Source of the DNA: an uncultured Eubacteriales bacterium
Lineage (GTDB): Bacteria > Bacillota > Clostridia > Oscillospirales > Acutalibacteraceae
DNA length: 51,858 nucleotides
Assembly: GCA_949292775.1 (NCBI GenBank)
Contig: CASFBL010000014.1
Coordinates: 1-51,858, forward strand
Reading direction: 5' to 3'
In this document: positions 50,504 to 51,858 of the stretch, piece by piece
How the letters are laid out: the number at the start of each line of letters is the position of its first letter
Position numbering within the stretch: position 1 is the first letter of the stretch
Notes under the pieces: generated by a model
What the model was told of the DNA's origin: nothing
What the model saw: only the letters and a program-made list of their open reading frames with translations
Database searches by the model: none
Program-made: the position numbers and the translations under genes

Positions 50504-51679
50504 TCATTCATTCCTTATCAGTTCAAATCGCGCACCCTGCGCCGCGCGTTCTACCAATTCATCAACGGGCAAAGCAGCCTCGGCTTGTTCCAAAAGCTCC
50601 AGATTGGGGCGCGTGCGCGGATGACGCGGGGTAAATACCGTGCAGCAATCCTCATAAGGTCTAATAGAAATATCAAAGGTTTCGATTTTGCGGGCGCGTT
50701 CGATGATTTCGTCTTTATCCATGCCGATAAGCGGCCGGAACACCGGCATTTCGGCAACTGCATCGGTACAACCGAGCGACAAAATGGTTTGGCTCGCGAC
50801 CTGCCCCACACTTTCGCCGGTTATCAGCGCCGCGCATTTTTCCCGTTTGGCAATCACATTGGAAATGCGCATCATAAACCGCCGCATCACCAGTGTAAAC
50901 AGCTCCTCCGGGCAGTTGTCGCGAATCTGCTCCTGGATTTCGGTAAACGGCACGGTGTAAAGGGCAATGTCGCCGCTGTATTTTGCCACCTGCCGCAAAA
51001 GATCGTGGACTTTCCACTCTGCCTGCGGGGAAGTAAACGGCGGAGACGCAAAGTGAATCGCGTCTAAAACAATACCGCGTTTCGCCATCATCCAGCCGGC
51101 AACCGGGCTGTCAATCCCGCCGGAAACGAGCAGTGCGGCTTTGCCGCCGGTGCCGACAGGCATACCGCCCGCGCCTTTAATCTGATTGCCGTGGATATAG
51201 GCAAAATGCTCGCGCACCTCGACCATGACGATGATGTCAGGGTGGTGCACATCCACGCGAAGATGCGGAAAGGCTTCCAGCAGCTTGCCGCCCACTTCGG
51301 CGCTGATTTGCGGAGAGGTCAGCGGGAATGTTTTGTCGGAGCGCTTCGCTTCCACCTTGAAGGTGTGCAGCCCCGAGAGCACATCGCGCAGATATTCCGG
51401 CGCCGCCGGTAAAATTGCGTCCATGCTTTTTTCGACTGCCGCCGCGCGTTCAAATCCGGCAATGCCGAACACACGCGAAAGACGATCAACCGCTTCTTCC
51501 ATATCAAAGGTATCGTCTTGTGGTTCTATTGTAAGGGTAGATTGTGAACGGTTTATTACGAACTTGCCCAAACCGTGCATTCTGCGCTTAATATTTTTTA
51601 CCAATACGCTCTCAAAAGAGGAGCGGTTCAGTCCTTTGAGCGCAAGCTCGCCGTTTTTAATTAAAATAATTTCCTGCAT
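50504..51679 (-). CDS. thiI: tRNA 4-thiouridine synthase / thiazole synthesis sulfurtransferase
   Basis: This 391-residue protein adds sulfur to tRNA uridine 8 and can serve thiamine synthesis. A THUMP-type N-terminal region (about 60-165) precedes the PP-loop LLVSGGIDSPVAGW (about 183-196). The length is that of the Gram-positive form without the rhodanese domain. The cysteine desulfurase gene immediately upstream supplies the sulfur, an expected pairing. The stop lies 3 nt from the pncC start. Confidence 0.96.
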   Translation of the reverse strand: MQEIILIKNGELALKGLNRSSFESVLVKNIKRRMHGLGKFVINRSQSTLTIEPQDDTFDMEEAVDRLSRVFGIAGFERAAAVEKSMDAILPAAPEYLRDVLSGLHTFKVEAKRSDKTFPLTSPQISAEVGGKLLEAFPHLRVDVHHPDIIVMVEVREHFAYIHGNQIKGAGGMPVGTGGKAALLVSGGIDSPVAGWMMAKRGIVLDAIHFASPPFTSPQAEWKVHDLLRQVAKYSGDIALYTVPFTEIQEQIRDNCPEELFTLVMRRFMMRISNVIAKREKCAALITGESVGQVASQTILSLGCTDAVAEMPVFRPLIGMDKDEIIERARKIETFDISIRPYEDCCTVFTPRHPRTRPNLELLEQAEAALPVDELVERAAQGARFELIRNE

Positions 51680-51682
51680 ACT

Positions 51683-51858
51683 TTATCCTTTTTTTCGAAG
51701 CTGCACAACCGCTTCATTGAGCATTTGTGCGCAATATTGTATTTCTTCTTTTGTGGTATTGTGCGAAAGGCTTATGCGAATCGCACTGTCAATCTGTTTC
51801 GGCGCAAGTGCCATTGCCTGTAAAACAGGACTTCTGTGTCCTTTTGAGCAGGCAGAGC
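51683..51858 (-). CDS. Cysteine desulfurase, C-terminal end (cut by window edge)
   Basis: Only the last 57 codons are present. SACSKGHRSPVLQAMAL contains the catalytic cysteine loop of class II-like NifS/IscS enzymes, then a helix ending QLRKKG at the stop codon (51683-51685). The gap to thiI is 3 nt, so they form one operon. It is a NifS-type sulfur donor for ThiI; gene identity beyond that is not determined. Confidence 0.93.
   Translation of the reverse strand, partial: SACSKGHRSPVLQAMALAPKQIDSAIRISLSHNTTKEEIQYCAQMLNEAVVQLRKKG

Overview
The window looks like a Clostridia chromosome, probably Oscillospiraceae/Ruminococcaceae-like. The signs are SpoVG- and SpoIID-type proteins, class B sortases, single-chain PurL, TTG/GTG starts and strong AGGAGG-type ribosome sites. 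This placement is an inference; no rRNA is present. Three compositional blocks follow one another: a very AT-rich cassette (1-4468), a moderately AT-rich integrative conjugative element (ICE) segment (about 4485-25010), and a more GC-rich housekeeping chromosome (25219-51858).

Block 1 (1-4468) is a three-gene cassette bounded by near-identical inverted repeats of about 100 bp (1-99 and 4366-4468). It encodes a RimK/cyanophycin-synthetase-like ATP-grasp enzyme, a large STAND/AAA-like protein with a degenerate P-loop and C-terminal TPR-like helices, and a D-Ala-D-Ala-ligase-like ATP-grasp enzyme. The first two genes are divergent with only 31 bp between start codons; the last two converge with overlapping 3' ends. 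I know no described system with this gene set. It is the best candidate here for something undescribed.

Block 2 (about 4485-25010) is almost entirely on the minus strand and carries the transfer module of a Firmicutes ICE. Reading from the tRNA side it holds: DUF4314, a C5-cytosine methyltransferase, a YubB/LPD28 protein, an unknown protein, DUF3789, a Dam-type methyltransferase, two AbrB-like proteins, DUF3846, SpoVG, a lipoprotein, a thioester/SpaA adhesin with an IPQTG anchor, a deoxyribosyltransferase-like protein, a DUF3852 pilin-like protein, VirB6-, VirB3/PrgI- and VirB4-like proteins, an NlpC/P60 hydrolase, a pentapeptide protein, DUF6103, a probable oriT, a relaxosome accessory protein and a MobL relaxase with Sel1 repeats. 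No VirD4 coupling protein, integrase or excisionase is visible. The element either continues left of position 1 or is incomplete. It abuts an intact tRNA-Ala(GGC), with a 25-nt tRNA 5' remnant just upstream.

Block 3 (25219-51858) starts with an alpha/beta hydrolase and a complete late purine pathway in one direction: purE, purC, purF, purM, purN, a PurO-type IMP cyclohydrolase, stand-alone AICAR transformylase, purD and purL. The usual bifunctional PurH is therefore replaced by two separate proteins. DUF1846 and pyrG follow. After a bidirectional terminator the strand switches to TPM-domain protein, LemA, galE, a SpoIID-domain protein, two tandem class B sortases, pncC, thiI and the 3' end of a cysteine desulfurase gene.
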